Shown one piece after another: positions 35,829-48,497 of a stretch of DNA of 64,000 bases. This stretch comes from Ehretia macrophylla (taxonomy: Eukaryota; Streptophyta; Magnoliopsida; Boraginales; Ehretiaceae). The stretch is from the NCBI GenBank assembly GCA_037974665.1, contig CM075775.1:68992945-69056944 (forward strand). Direction: 5' to 3'. Below the pieces are notes generated by a model. It ran no database searches, was not told the origin of the DNA, and worked only from the letters and a program-made list of their open reading frames with translations. Made by a program: the position numbers and the translations under genes. The stretch's first letter is position 1. The number at the start of each line of letters is the position of its first letter.

Positions 35829-38800
35829 TGTCACGCCCCAACCCGGCCAATAAGGTTAGACTAGGGTGTGAACTAAACATTCAAGTCACGTCTCGTACTT
35901 AACTGTTTATAAAGATTTAACACTTATCATTTTTAGCCTAAAGTCCAAAGTTTTCCGGAAAACCGGCAACATAACGGCTGTAATTGGACTCTTTGGTTTG
36001 ACCTAATTCTCTAAACGCCTCAATTATTCCAATCATTAATCCAATTTCATTAAGGACTCCTATTTGTCACCAACCAATTTGCCTACTAGTTTATCTTGAA
36101 ACTCTCGTTTGGTTAATAAGCCTAACATGATAACTATGCCCCGTTTATTTTTCAATTTCCTATCATGCAAGTACCTATTATCCTTTAGTTTGCAAATGAA
36201 CACCTAAGTGAAATTAGATAGAATTAACTTAGTTGATTGTTCATCTAGTGGTTTGAATGCCTACGATAACTACTAATTAAGAAAACGAAAGCAAACAACC
36301 AAATAAAAGTTCGTCCGGTTATAGATAGTACAATCTCAGAATTAGACCCAAATTACAACGGGGTCATTTACATCAATAAACAACGAGCAACATAAAAGAA
36401 ATAGTCTTCAAGTAGCATAGTTCACAAATAGCCATAATCACGCAAGGCACACAAGACAAGCAATCACTCCAGGGGTTCATCGTTAGGCACACCGTCCTCG
36501 GGTACCTGTACCTGTTCTTCTTCACCTGTGATGAAAAAGAGGGTGAGTCCTTATGAACTCAGCGAGGGGGAATGAGAAATACGTTTTGAAACTCGTTTTT
36601 CGGTTCAATTTATGAAAACTCTTTTTGAGAACATGTCACGTATTACAAATAATAAGATACGCAATTATAAGAAACAAATCGAGTAACGGATACAAAGTAA
36701 GGGAACAGAAATGCCAGTCTTTCCTCCCCGAGGTTCTCTAGGAACCAAGCGAGAGTACTTACATATAAGCACAGGAACAAGAATACCAGTCTTTGCTCCC
36801 CGAGGTTCTCTAGGAACCAAGCGAGAGTACTTACACATTGTAAAAAGGATACGGTGAGCATTTGCTCTCAATGTCAATTTCGATTCATTTGGTGCGGCCG
36901 ACTTCAATAATCCACTTACCGCTCCCAATTGGGTGTACTCCGGATGTACCCCGAAACCTACGACCCAACTCTCCGAGGGTGAAATGCCAAGCGAGAGAGG
37001 GAATTGGACCATGGTAGTCACGGTAACACCGGCAAGCCCGATGCCGCCCGGCGTGCGTGAAACACTACCATGCCACACTGAAAGGTTGCAACCTCGTATA
37101 CAATGCCCATTTTTGTCATTTAACATTTCACATTAGGAGGTCAACAAGGTAGGATGTCTCCGAGCAAGTATATGATCACATTTTGACATATTGGCATATA
37201 AGGCATTGTAAGAACATATAATCATTTCATATATCCATTTGAAAGCAATTAAACTTTAACAGGAAGCCAAGTAATCATGTTCAAATAAACCATTGAATAT
37301 CTTTTAACAATTCACATTAGGAGGACAACAAAGTAGGTTGCCTCCGAACAATTTCAAGATCACATATTGCCAAGTAAACGAACGAGGCATGCTTGACATG
37401 AAATTTCACTTTGTAGAATACATAGAGTCATATGAACATTAAACGGGCAGCCATGTAACACATGCAAGTCAAGCCATATAACTCATTTCGAAGTCCACGT
37501 AATCAAGTGATACGATTATTCACACGCAACAACATCTACGTGGTGGTTTCGGATGCAAGAAAAGCCTATTTGTCAACATGCAATGATCAAAATTACATTT
37601 AAGCTTATAAGACATTTACGGGCAGCCCACTAAGCATATAATTTCCACACAATATCTAAATGATCAACACTTAGCAAGACTACCTAGTCATTAGGGTTTC
37701 CGTTTCATGCTTAACCATGTGATTAAACCCTAAGTCAACTCAAGTTCATTCACAAGTCATGCATCATTCAATTCAAACATCCTCAAGTACTCAAAACAGT
37801 CCACACAACATCCCAACACCACAATTCCAAGCAATTAGCACCACAAGAGGGGTTACAACAATTTTCCAAGCATATAACTAAGTGAAACCTTTACTGCAAT
37901 AGGCTGTTTTCCCACAATCAATAGGATAATCAAACAATCTCAAAATTCAGTGAATAAGATGTCAAATTAAATCTTAAGAAGTTAACTAAACTCAGAAACA
38001 AACCTTGCATCAATTGGAGTTCAGAATCATTAGTTATGGCCGAAACAGTGAGGTAGCACAAAACTGTCCAGATTTGCACACTTTTCAGAAATTGACGTTT
38101 TTGAGGTCCTTAGGGTCATTTTTAGCTTTGGTCCATTTCTGACAAAATTGTCCAGAACCGAAAAATGTAGTAGAACACCAATTTGTATGCATTTTGGATA
38201 ACATTTACTAAGTCAAACATGGTTCGCTCCACAAGGTCAGTGCATCTGCCAAAACCTGATTCATTTTCCCAGATTTCCATATTTGGTCATATTTTAATAA
38301 TTTGCCATTTTGAGGACCTTAGAGTCAAAATTAGCTTCGGCCTATTTCTGGAAAAAATGTTCAAAACTGTCCAAACTAGTCACTCACCAATTTTAAGCAT
38401 TTTCAACATCATTTGCTTAGCTAAACTTACCTCGAACAGACTGGTCAGAGAGCTGTCATCCACTTCGACTTCACCTAGCATCATTTTCAAGCCAAGATCT
38501 TGCCATGCATGGTTGTTTAAGCTTATGAACGACCATATAGCTCAAGTACAGAAGCAAATACACACATTTATGAGCATGCATGTGAAATTTCAAAGAGTTT
38601 TCAAAAGCTTTTAACCCTCACCTTTGCAATCAACCAAAAGATGCACAAAAACCTTGTTGAGGCTCAAATTTCTTCCTCTTCTTGCTTAGCCGAGTTTCCG
38701 ACTTGGTTTTCTCTATTTTTTCCTAGCCTAGTAAGAAATCTCTTAGTACATGCATGTAGTTAGGACTTGAAGAAAAGAAATGGAAGCTTAGTAACTCACC

Positions 38801-39914
38801 TAGGCCGAAAATGAAGCTTCAATGCACATGCATGAGTGATTTTTGCATCCTAGCTTGTTCGGTTGAGGTCCTTTGCTTGTGGCTTGCTTGGTTTAGCTAT
38901 GGTGTGAAGAAGAGAAGCTATGGAGATGAAGAACTCAGCCAAAACCGAAAAGGAGAGAGAAAATGAGAGGGAGAGAGAGAAATGTGAGGAAAGTGAGAGA
39001 AATGAGAGAAAAATGAGGCTTTTTGCAATTTTTGAGCATGTGGTCAGCCTTGGGCTTCCAAATCTGAATTTTTGTGTCTTCAAGGTGGAATTTGAAATGT
39101 TAGCATGGGCCATGAGTGGTTTGGTCGAAAATGAGAGGAAATTGAGGTGGTTTTGGGCAATTTTTTATGCATTGATAAGTGTTTTTGTGTCATGACTTGT
39201 CTAGAATTATTTTGAATTAAACATGCATGCAAAAATCTGATTTTGTGTCATCTTTTGAATTGTTTTAACATGTGTGTAAGAGAATGTTGGGTATTTAGGG
39301 ATTTTAGGTAGAATAGAATATAGGGTATGTTTAGAGGTTGGTGAGATTTTGTCTTGTAGTGAGTTTAAAATATAATATTTAGGTGTTAGTGGATTTTGTA
39401 GAGATTATTTTATTGTCTTGTTCTTTGTGTAGGATTCTTTCTTGATCAATGTGGTGGCACGGATTCCTAGGTCTAGGGCACGAATTACGAGGTAGACACG
39501 ATCTACGAGGTAAGACACGAACTTCAAGACTAATGCACGTACTTCAAGACTAATGCACAGATTTCAATGCAAATGCACGCAATCCCTAGATAAATGTACA
39601 TAAACCAATACAAGGCACGTAATTCAAGACACGACTCTTAAACCTAGGTTAAAGCACGCAGTTCAAGGTTAATGCACACGAAATGAAGAGACATACGCAA
39701 ATCAAGGTCTCGCATGTAAATTAAGGTCATGGCATGTTTATCTAGGTATCGCACGTATATCGAGGATTAGGGCACACAATTTTAGGTTAAGGCACGTATA
39801 ACGAGGTATGCATGAAAACCAAGACAGGACACGTAATCCTAGGTCGGTCATATAATTTTAGGTCTAAGGCGTGCAAATCGAGGTAAGACACGTTATTCGG
39901 TGTCGGGCCTCACA
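35829..39914 (-). repeat. 5' LTR of the LARD
   Basis: 4,086 bp; it starts TGTCACG and ends CTCACA on the plus strand, so both termini are the canonical TG/CA. It differs from the 3' LTR at about 40 positions. Where the two differ, the solo LTR often agrees with this copy. Confidence 0.95.
36714..36835. repeat. Internal direct repeat of the 5' LTR
   Basis: Counterpart of the repeat pair at 29743-29864, with the same 72-bp period, so the duplication predates insertion. Confidence 0.9.
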
Positions 39915-39919
39915 ACTTC
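39915..39919. repeat. Target-site duplication ACTTC (right)
   Basis: Follows the LTR end CTCACA and continues directly into 5S spacer sequence. Confidence 0.93.
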
Positions 39920-40380
39920 GCTTCAAGTAGAGGCCGGGCCCGCAAACCGAGGGCGTAGGGTTTGTGACCAGGTCTCCGTCGCTCCGGTGCCTATAACTTT
40001 TGATCCATATTGAGTTATGCGGCGCACAGCATACTGTTGCAAGGCTCTCTGAGAGCTCTACGATGGGGGCACCTAGCTTGCTCACTGTGCCCCTTTTTGG
40101 AGCTCAAAATCAAACATTTTCATCAGTTTCAGACCACTTTTCTTCTTTTGCTCTGTTTTTTCGTCCCGGATCGTATGTCGTGAGTTGTTAAAACGACGAC
40201 AATCTAACTCGCGGGACATCAGAGGGCCCTACAACGTGTCGATATCACGTCTTGCGAGGATGCTGCGTTGTTGAAGCGGATGGGTTGTCGTTAACCCCAT
40301 TGAGCCTTTTGAATGGGCCATCTCTCTAGGCTGGGACTGTGAACCGTTAACACATATAGGAATTGTGCCCTCAACATGAC

Positions 40381-40499
40381 AGGTGCGATCATACCAGCAC
40401 TAATTCACCGGATCCCATCAGAACTTCGAAGTTAAACGTGCTCGGGCGAGAGTAGTACTAGGATGGGTGACCCCCTGGGAGGTCCTCGTGTTGCACCCC
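40381..40499 (+). rRNA. 5S: 5S rRNA copy 44 (type A)
   Basis: First copy after the LARD. Changes are G1A, G25T, C46T, G56A, T63C and A101G; two are in box A. Confidence 0.92.
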
Positions 40500-41058
40500 C
40501 TTTTTAATTTTTTTTGCCCTGGTTAGGGTTGCCAAGATACTTTATCCACCGAATCTCTATTACCGAATCCCACAGAACATTGGGAAAGACAACTTCGCTT
40601 CACGTAGAGGTCTGGCCCGTAAACCGAGGGCGTAGGGTTTGTGACCAGGTCCCCATCGCTCCGGTGCCCATAACTTTTGATCCGAGAGGAGTTACGCGGC
40701 TCACAGTGTACCATTGCAAAGCTCTCTGAGAGTTCTATGATGGGGGCAGCCAACTTGCTTGCTGTGCCCATTTTTTGGAGCCCAAAATCGAACGTTTTCA
40801 TCAGTTTCTGTTCACTTTTCTTATTTTGCTCTGTTTTTCTGTCCCGGATCGTACGTCGTGACCTGTTAAAAGGACGACAACCTAACACGCTGGACATCAA
40901 AGGGCCCTACAATGTGTCGATATCACGTCTTGCGAGGATGCTGCGTTGTTGAAGCGGATGGGTTGTTGTTATGCCAATTGGGCCTTTTGAATGAGCCATC
41001 TCTCTAGGCTGGCACTGTGAACCGTTAACACATATAGGAATTGTGCCCTCAATATGAC

Positions 41059-41177
41059 GGGTGCGATCATACCAGCACTAATGCACCGGATCCCATCAGA
41101 ACTCCGAAGTTAAGCGTGCTTGGGAGATAGTTGTACTAGGATGGGTGACCCCCTGGGAAGTCCTCCTATTACACCCC
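41059..41177 (+). rRNA. 5S: 5S rRNA copy 45 (type A)
   Basis: Full length with C67A, G70T, A74T, G108C, G110A and G113A. The trio C67A, G70T and A74T recurs only in copy 58, 13 units away. Confidence 0.91.
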
Positions 41178-41735
41178 ATTTTCAATTTTTTTTGCCCTGG
41201 TTAGGGTTTCCAAGATACTTTATCCACCAAATCTCTATTACCGAATCCCACGGAACAATGGGCAAGACAACTTCGCTTCACGTAGAGGCCGGGCCCACAA
41301 ACCGAGGGCGTAGGGTTTGTGACCAGGTCTCCGTCGCTCCGGTGCCCATAACTTTTGATTCGTAAGGAGTTATGCAGCGCACAACATACCGTTGCAAAGC
41401 TCTCTGAGAGCTCTACGATGGGGGTACCTATCTTGCTCGCTGTGCCCCTTTTTGGAGCCCAAAATCGAACATTTTTATCAGTTTCAGACCACTTTTCATC
41501 TTTTGCTCTGCTTTTCCGTCCTGGATCGTACGTCGTGAGTTGTTAAAATGACGACAACCAGACTCGCGGGACATCAGAGGGCCCTACAACATGTCGATAT
41601 CACGTTTTGCGAGGATGCTGCGTTGTTGAAGCGGATGGGTTGTCGTTAAGCCCATTGAGCCTTTTGAATGGGCCATCTCTCTAGGCTGGGACTATGAACC
41701 GTTAACACATATAGGAATTGTGCCCTCAACTTGAC

Positions 41736-41854
41736 GGGTGCGATCATACCAGCACTAATGCACCGGATCCCATCAGAACTTCGAAGTTTAGCGTGCTTGG
41801 GCGAGAGTAGTACTTGGATGGGTGACCCCCTGGGAAGTCCTCGTGTTGCACCCC
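41736..41854 (+). rRNA. 5S: 5S rRNA copy 46 (type A)
   Basis: Only C46T, A54T (box A) and A80T differ. Confidence 0.93.
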
Positions 41855-42412
41855 CTTTTCAATTTTTTTTGCCCTGGTTAGGGTTGCCAAGATACTTTAT
41901 CCACCAAATCTCTATTACCGAATCCCACAGAACATTGGGCAAGACAACTTCGCTTCACGTAGAGGCCGGGCCCGTAAACCGAGGGCGTAGGGTTTGTGAC
42001 CAGGTGTCCGTTGCTCCGGTGCCCATAACTTTTGATCCAAAAGGAGTTACGCGGCGCACAGCATCCCGTTGCAAAGCTCTCTGAGAGTACCACGACAGGG
42101 GCAGCCAACTTGATTGCTGGGCCCATTTTTGGAGCACAAAATCGAACGTTTTCATCAGTTTCAGTCCACTTTTCTTCTTTTGCTCTGCTTTTTCGTAACG
42201 GATCGTACGTCGTGAGCTATTAAAAGGACGACAACCTGACTCGTGGGACATCAGAGGGCCCTACAACGTGTCGATATCACGTCTTGCGAGGATGTTGCGT
42301 TGTTGAAGCAGATGGGTTATCGTTAAGCCGCTTGGGCCTTTTGAATGGGCCATCTCTCTAGGCTGGCACTGTGAACTGTTAACACATATAGGAATTGTGC
42401 CCTCAACATGAC

Positions 42413-42531
42413 GGGTACGATCATACCAGCACTGATGCACCGGATCCCATCAGAACTCCGAAGTTAAGCGTTCTTGGGCGAGAGTAGTACTAGGATGGGT
42501 GACCCCCTGGGAATTCCTCGTGTTGCACACC
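42413..42531 (+). rRNA. 5S: 5S rRNA copy 47 (type A, before D)
   Basis: Full length with G5A, A22G, G60T, G102T and C117A. The spacer has the GGGCATTTTC form that precedes type D. Confidence 0.92.
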
Positions 42532-43088
42532 CTTTTCAATTTTTTTTGCCACAGTTAGGGTTGCCAAAATACTTTATCCACCAATTCTCTATTACCGAAT
42601 CACACGGAACATTGGGCAAGACAACTTCGCTTCACGTAGAGGCCGGGCCCGCAAACCGAGGGCGTAGGGTTCGTGACCAGGTCTCCGTTGCTCCGGTGCC
42701 CATAAATTTTGATCCGTAAGGAATTACACGGCGCACAGCATACCGTTGCAAAGCTCTCTGAGAGCTCTACGACGGATGCAGCCAGCTTGCTCGCTATGCC
42801 ATTTTTGGAGAGCAAAATCGAATGTTTTCATCAATTTCAGGCCAATTTTTTTCTTTTGCACTTTTTTTCCGTCCTGGATCGTACGTCGTGAGCTGTTAAA
42901 AGGACGACAACCTGACTCGCAGGACATCTTGGGGCCCTACAACGTATCGATATCACGTTTTGCGAGGATAATGCGTTGTTGAAGCGGATGGGTTGTCGTT
43001 AAGCCCATTGGGCATTTTCAATGGGCCATCTCTCTAAGCTGGGACTGTGAACCATTAACACATATAGGAATTGTGCACTCAACATGAC

Positions 43089-43207
43089 GGGCGCGATCAT
43101 ACCAAAACTAATGCACTGGATCACATCAGAACTCCGAAGTTAAGCGTGCTTGGGCGAGAGTAGTACTAGGATTGGTGACCCCTTGGGAAGTCCTCGTGTT
43201 GCACCCC
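43089..43207 (+). rRNA. 5S: 5S rRNA copy 48 (type D)
   Basis: Changes are T4C, G17A, C18A, C29T, C35A, G85T and C95T. It starts the fourth D-E-F-G block. Confidence 0.91.
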
Positions 43208-43765
43208 CTTTTCAATTTTTTTTGCTCTGGTTAGGGTTGCCAAGATACTTCATCCACCAAATCTCTATTACCGAATCCCACAGAACATTGGACAAGACAA
43301 CTTCGCTTCACGTAGAGGTCGGGCCCGCAAACCGAGGGCGTATGGTTTGTGACCAGGTCTCCGTCGCTCTGGTGCCCATAACTTTTGATCCGTAAGGAGT
43401 TATGCGGCGCACATCATACCGTTGCAAAGCTCTCTGATAGGTCTACGACGATGTCAGCCAGTTTGCTCGTTGTGCCCATTTTTGGAGATCAAAATCGAAT
43501 GTTTTCATCTGTTTCAGTCCACTTTATTTCTTTTGCTCTGTTTTTCCATCCCGGATCGTACGTAATGAGCTGTTAAAAGGACGACAACATGACTCGCGGG
43601 ACATCAGAGCGCCCTACAACGTGTCGATATCACGTCTTGCGAGGATGCTGCGTTGTTAAAGTGGATGGGTTGTCGTTAAGCCCATTGGGCCTTTTGAATG
43701 GGCAATCTCTCTAGGCTGGGACTGTGAACCGTTAACACATATAGGAATTGTGCCCTCAACATGAC

Positions 43766-43884
43766 GGGTGCGATCATACCAGCACTAATCCAGCGGATAC
43801 CATCAGAACTACGAAGTTAAGCGTGCTTGGGCGAGAGTAGTACTAGGATGGGTGACCCTTTGGGAAGTCCTCGAGTTGCACCCC
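43766..43884 (+). rRNA. 5S: 5S rRNA copy 49 (type E)
   Basis: E markers C28G, C46A and T109A, plus G25C, C34A, C94T and C95T. C34A is shared with copy 51. Confidence 0.91.
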
Positions 43885-44441
43885 CTTTTCAATTTTTTTT
43901 CCCTGGTTAGGGTTTCCAAGATATTTTATCCACCAAATCTCTATTACCGAATCCCATGGAACATTGGGCAAGACAATTTCGCTTCACGTAGAGGCCGAGC
44001 CAGCAAACCGAGGGCGTAGGGTTTGTGACCAGGTCTCCGTCGCTCCGGTGCCCATAACTTTTGATCCATAAGGAGTTACGTGGCGCACAGCATACCATTG
44101 CAAATCTCTCTGAGAGCTCTACGACGGGGGCTACGAGCTTGCTCGCTTTGCCGAATTTTGGAGCCCAAAATCGAACGTTTTAATCAATTTCGGACCACTT
44201 TTCTAATTATGCTCTGTTTTTCTATCCCAGATCGTATGTCGTGAGCTGTTGAAAGGACGACAACCTGACTCACGGGACATCAGAGGGCCCTACAACGTGT
44301 CGATATCACGTCTTGCGAGGATGCTGCGTTGTTGAAGCGGATGGGTTGTCGTTAAGCCCCTTGGGCCTTTTGAATGGGCCATCTCTCTAAGCTGGGACTG
44401 TGAACCAATAACACATATAGGAATTGTGCCCTTAACATGAC

Positions 44442-44560
44442 GGGTGCGATCATACCAGCACTAATGCACCGGATCCCATCAGAACTCTGAAGTTAAGCGT
44501 GCTTGGGCGAGAGTAGTACTAGGATGGGTGACCCCTTGGGAAGTCCTCGAGTTGCACCCC
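44442..44560 (+). rRNA. 5S: 5S rRNA copy 50 (type E spacer, mixed gene)
   Basis: Only C47T, C95T and T109A differ. The 5' E markers are absent but T109A and the E spacer are present, so it is probably a recombined E unit. Confidence 0.93.
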
Positions 44561-45118
44561 CTTTTCAATTTTTTTTGCCCTGGTTAGGGTTTCCAAGATA
44601 TTTTATCCACCAAATCTCTATTACTGAATCCCATGGAACATTGGGCAAGACAATTTCGCTTCACGTAGAGGCCGAGCCAGCAAACCGAGGGCGTAGGGTT
44701 TGTGACCAGGTCTCCGTCACTCCGGTGCCTATAAATTTTGATCCGTAGGGAGTTACGCGGCGCACAGCATACCGTTGCAAAGCTCTCTGAGAGCTCTATG
44801 ACGGGGGTAGCGAGCTTGCTTATTGTTCCCATTTTTGGAGCCCAAAATCAAACATTTTCATCTATTTCAGGCCACTTTTCTAATTTTGCTCTGTTTTTCT
44901 GTCCCGGATCGTACGTTGTGAGCTGTTCAAAGGACGACAACTTGACTCACGGGACATCAGAGGGCCCTACAACGTGTCAATATCACGTCTTGCGAGGATG
45001 TTGCGTTGTTGAAGCGGATGGCTTTTCGTTAAGCCTATTGGGCCTTTTGGGTGGGCCATCTCTCTAGGCTGGACCTGTGAACCGTTAACACATATAGGAA
45101 TTGTGCCATCAACATGAC

Positions 45119-45237
45119 AAGTGCGATCATACCAGCACTAATGCAGCGGATACCATCAGAACTACGAAGTTAAGCGTGCTTGGGCGAGAGTAGTACTAAG
45201 ATGGGTGACACCCTTGGAAGTCCTCGTGTTGCACCCC
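45119..45237 (+). rRNA. 5S: 5S rRNA copy 51 (E/F mosaic)
   Basis: Changes are G1A, G2A, C28G, C34A, C46A (E), G81A (F), C92A and G97T. The telo-box is the F form TTAGAGTT while the later spacer is E-like. Confidence 0.9.
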
Positions 45238-45794
45238 CTTTTTAATTTTTTTTGCCCTGGTTAGAGTTGCCAAGATATTTTATCCACCAAATCTCTATTA
45301 CCAAATCCCATGGCACCTTGGGCAAGACAACTTCGCTTCACATAGAGGCCGAGCCTGCAAACCGAGGGCGTAGGGTTTGTGACCAGGTCTCCGTCGCTCC
45401 GGTGCCCATAACTTTTGATCCATAAGGAGTTACGCGGCGCACAGCATACCGTTGCAAAGCTCTTTGAGAGCTCTACGACAGGGGAAGCGAGCTTGCTCGC
45501 TTTGCCATTTTTGGATCCCAAAATCGAACATTTTCATCAATTTCAGACCACTTTTCTGCTTTTGCTCTGTTTTTCTATCCCGGATCGTATGTCGTGAGCT
45601 GTTCAAAGGACGACAACCTGACCCACGGGACATCAGAGGGCCCTACAACGTGTCCATATCACGTCTTGCGAGGATGCTGCGTTGTTGAAGCGGATGGGTT
45701 GTCGTTAAGCCCCTTGGGCCTTTTGAATGGGCCATCTCTCTAAGTTGGGACTGTGAACCGTTAACACATATAGGAATTGTGCCCTCAACATGAC

Positions 45795-45913
45795 GGGTGC
45801 GATCATACCAGCACTAATGCACCGGATTACATCATAATTCCGAAGTCAAGCGTGCTTGGACGAGAGTAGTACTAAGAAGGGTGACCCCCTGGGAAGTCCT
45901 CGTGTTGCACCCC
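45795..45913 (+). rRNA. 5S: 5S rRNA copy 52 (type F)
   Basis: Changes are C34T, C35A, G41T, C44T, T53C (box A), G66A, G81A and T84A. It starts the first F-G-H trimer. Confidence 0.9.
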
Positions 45914-46471
45914 CTTTTCAATTTTTTTTGCCTTGGTTAGAGTTGCCAAGATACTTTATCTACCAAATCTCAATTACCGAATCCCACGGAACATTGGGCA
46001 AGACAACTTCGCTTCACATAGAGGCCGAGCCTGCAAACCGAGGGCGTAGGGTTTGTGACCAGGTCCCCGTCGCTCCGGTGCCCAAAACTTTTGATCCGTA
46101 AGGAGTTTCGCGGCGCACAACATACCGTTGCAAAGCTCTCTGAGAGCTCTACGACAGGGGCATCCAGCTTGCTCGCTGTGCCCTTTTTTGGAGCCCAAAA
46201 TCGAATGTTTTCATCAATTTCAGGCCACTTTTCTTCTTTCGCTCTGTTTTTTCGTCCTGGATCGTACGTCGTGAGCTGTTAAAAGGACGACAACCTGACT
46301 CGCGGGACATCAGAGGGCCCTATAACGGGTCGATATCACGTCTTTCGAGGATGTTGCGTTGTTGAAGCAGATGGGTTGTCGTTAAGCCCATTGGGCCTTT
46401 TGAATGGGCCATCTCTCTAGGCTGGCACTGTGAACCGTTAACACATATAGGAGTTGTGCCCTTAACATGAC

Positions 46472-46590
46472 GGGTGTGATCATACCAGCACTAATGCACC
46501 GGATCCCATCAGAACTCCAAATTTAAGCGTGCTTGGGCGAGAGTAGTACTATGATGGGTGACCCCCTGGGAAGTCCTCGTGTTGTACCCC
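46472..46590 (+). rRNA. 5S: 5S rRNA copy 53 (type G)
   Basis: Full length with C6T, G48A, G51T, G81T and C114T. G48A, G81T and C114T recur in copy 56, 2,026 bp downstream. Confidence 0.92.
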
Positions 46591-47148
46591 CTTTTCAATT
46601 TTTTTTGCCCGGGTTAGGGTTGCCAAGATACTTTATCCACCAAATCTCTATTACTGAATCCCACGGAACATTGGGCAAGACAACTTCGCTTCAAGTAGAG
46701 GCCGGGCCCGCAAACCGAGGGTGTAGGGTTTGTGACCAGGTCTCCGTCGCTCCGGCGCCCATAACTTTTGATCCGTCAGGAGTTACGCGGCGCACAGCAT
46801 ACCGTTGCAAAGCTCTCTAATAGCTCGAAGATGGGGGCAGAGAGGTTGCTCGCTGTGCCCATTTTTGGAGCCCAAATTCGAATATTTTCATCAGTTTCAG
46901 GCAATTTTTCTTCTTTTGCTCTATTTTTCCGTCCCGGATTGTACGCCGTGAGCTGTTAAAAGGACGACAACCTGACTCGCTGGACATCAGAGGGCCCTAC
47001 AACGTGTCGATATCACGTCTTGCGAGGATGCTGCGTTGTTGAAGTAGATGGGTTGTCTTTATGCCCATTGGGCCTTTTCAATGGGTCGTCCCTCTAGGCT
47101 AGGATTGTGAACCGTTAACACATATAGGAATTGTGCCCTCAACATGAC

Positions 47149-47267
47149 GAGTGCTATCATGCCAGCACTAATGCACCGGATCCCATCAGAACTCCGAAGG
47201 TAAGCGTGCTTGGGCGAGAGTAGTATTAGGATGGGTGACCCCCTGTGAATTCCTCGTGTTACACCCC
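47149..47267 (+). rRNA. 5S: 5S rRNA copy 54 (type H)
   Basis: Full length with G2A, G7T, A13G, T52G, C78T, G98T, G102T and G113A. Confidence 0.91.
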
Positions 47268-47824
47268 CTTTTCAATTTTTTATGCCCTGGTTAAGGTTGC
47301 CAAGATACTTTATCAACCAAATCTCTATTACCGAATCCCACGGAACAATGGGCAAGACAACTTCACTTCACGTAGAGGTCAGGCCCGCAAACCGAGGGCG
47401 TAGGGTTTGTGACCTGGTCTCTGTCGCTCCGGTGCCCATAACTTTTGATCCGTAAGGAGTTATGCGGCGCACAGCATACCGTTGCAAAGCTCTCTGATAG
47501 ATCTACGATGGGGGCAACTAGCTTGCTCGCTGTGCCCCTTTTTGGAGCCCAAAATTGAACATTTCATCAGTTTCAAGCTACTTTTCTTCTTTTGCTCTTG
47601 TTTTCCGTCCTGGATCGTACGTCGTGAGCTGTTAAAAAGACGACAACCAGACTCGCGGGACATCAGAGGGCCCTACAACGTGTCAATATCACATCTTGCG
47701 AGGATGCTGCGTCGTTGAAGCAGATGGGTTGTCTTTATGCCCATTGGGCCTTTTGAATGGGCCATCCCTCTAGGCTGGGACTGTGAACCATTAACACATA
47801 TAGGAATTGTGCCCTCAACATGAC

Positions 47825-47940
47825 GGGTTTCATACCAGCACAAATGCACCGGATCCCATCAGAACTCCGATGTTAAGCGTGCTTGGGCGAGAGTAGTATT
47901 AGGATCGGTGACCCCCTGTGAAGTCCTCGTGTTACACCCC
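47825..47940 (+). rRNA. 5S: 5S rRNA copy 55 (H gene, F spacer; 116 nt)
   Basis: Three bases are missing near positions 5-10 (GGGTTTCATACC), damaging helix I. Other changes are T21A, A50T, C78T, G85C, G98T and G113A. The gene is H-like but the spacer is F from CAAAACTTTTGATCC on. Confidence 0.9.
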
Positions 47941-48470
47941 CTTTTCAATTTTTTTTGCCTTGGTTAGGGTTGCCAAGATACTTTATCCACCAAATCTCTA
48001 TTACCGAATCCCACAGAACATTGGGCAAGATAATTTCGCTTCACGTAGAGGCCGAGCCTGCAAACCGAGGGCGTAGGGTTTATGACCAGGTCTCCGTCAC
48101 TCCGGTGCCCAAAACTTTTGATCCGTAAGGAGTTTCGCGGCGCACAACATACCGTTGCAAAACTCTTTAAGAGCTCTACGACGGGGGCATCCAGCTTGCT
48201 CGTTGTGTCCTTTTTCGGAGCCCAAAATCGAATGTTTTCATCAATTTCAGGCCACTTTTCTTCTTTCGCTATGTTTTTTCATCCCGGATCGTACGTCGTG
48301 AGTCGTTAAAAGGACGACAACCTGACTCGCGGGACATCAGAGGGCCCTACAATGTGTCGAAATCACGTCTTTCGAGGATGCTATGTTGTTGAAGTGGATG
48401 GGTTGTCGTTAAGCCCAATGGGCCTTTTGAATGGCCATCTCTCTATGCTGGCACTGTGAACCGTTACCAC

Positions 48471-48477
48471 ATCTAGG
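48471..48477 (+). promoter_or_regulatory. Damaged TATA-like box of copy 56
   Basis: ATCTAGG replaces ATATAGG at -27, next to other unusual changes (GTTACCACATC). With the gene's box A and box C changes, this copy is a good candidate for a silent gene. Confidence 0.6.
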
Positions 48478-48497
48478 CGTTGTGCCCTTAACATGAT

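Larger units (their letters stand above)
28858..39914 (-). mobile_element. LARD-like non-autonomous LTR retroelement, 11,057 bp
   Basis: Two equal-length LTRs flank a short interior with no gag-pol. Read on the minus strand the order is 5' LTR (39914-35829), 13-nt spacer, primer-binding site, non-coding interior, polypurine tract, 3' LTR (32943-28858). ACTTC duplications flank it, and excising it with one duplication restores a 677-bp unit. LTRs over 4 kb around a non-coding interior match the LARD class. The polypurine region and a nearby GGGATGAAATTC motif resemble 3' ends of plant Ty3/gypsy elements, so I infer a Ty3/gypsy helper. About 40 LTR-LTR differences (about 1 percent by eye) point to a fairly recent insertion. 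Confidence 0.93.
43089..47148 (+). repeat. Higher-order repeat block D-E-E-E-F-G, copy 4
   Basis: Units at 43089, 43766, 44442, 45119, 45795 and 46472. The E unit appears to have expanded to three, the last an E/F mosaic. Confidence 0.8.
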
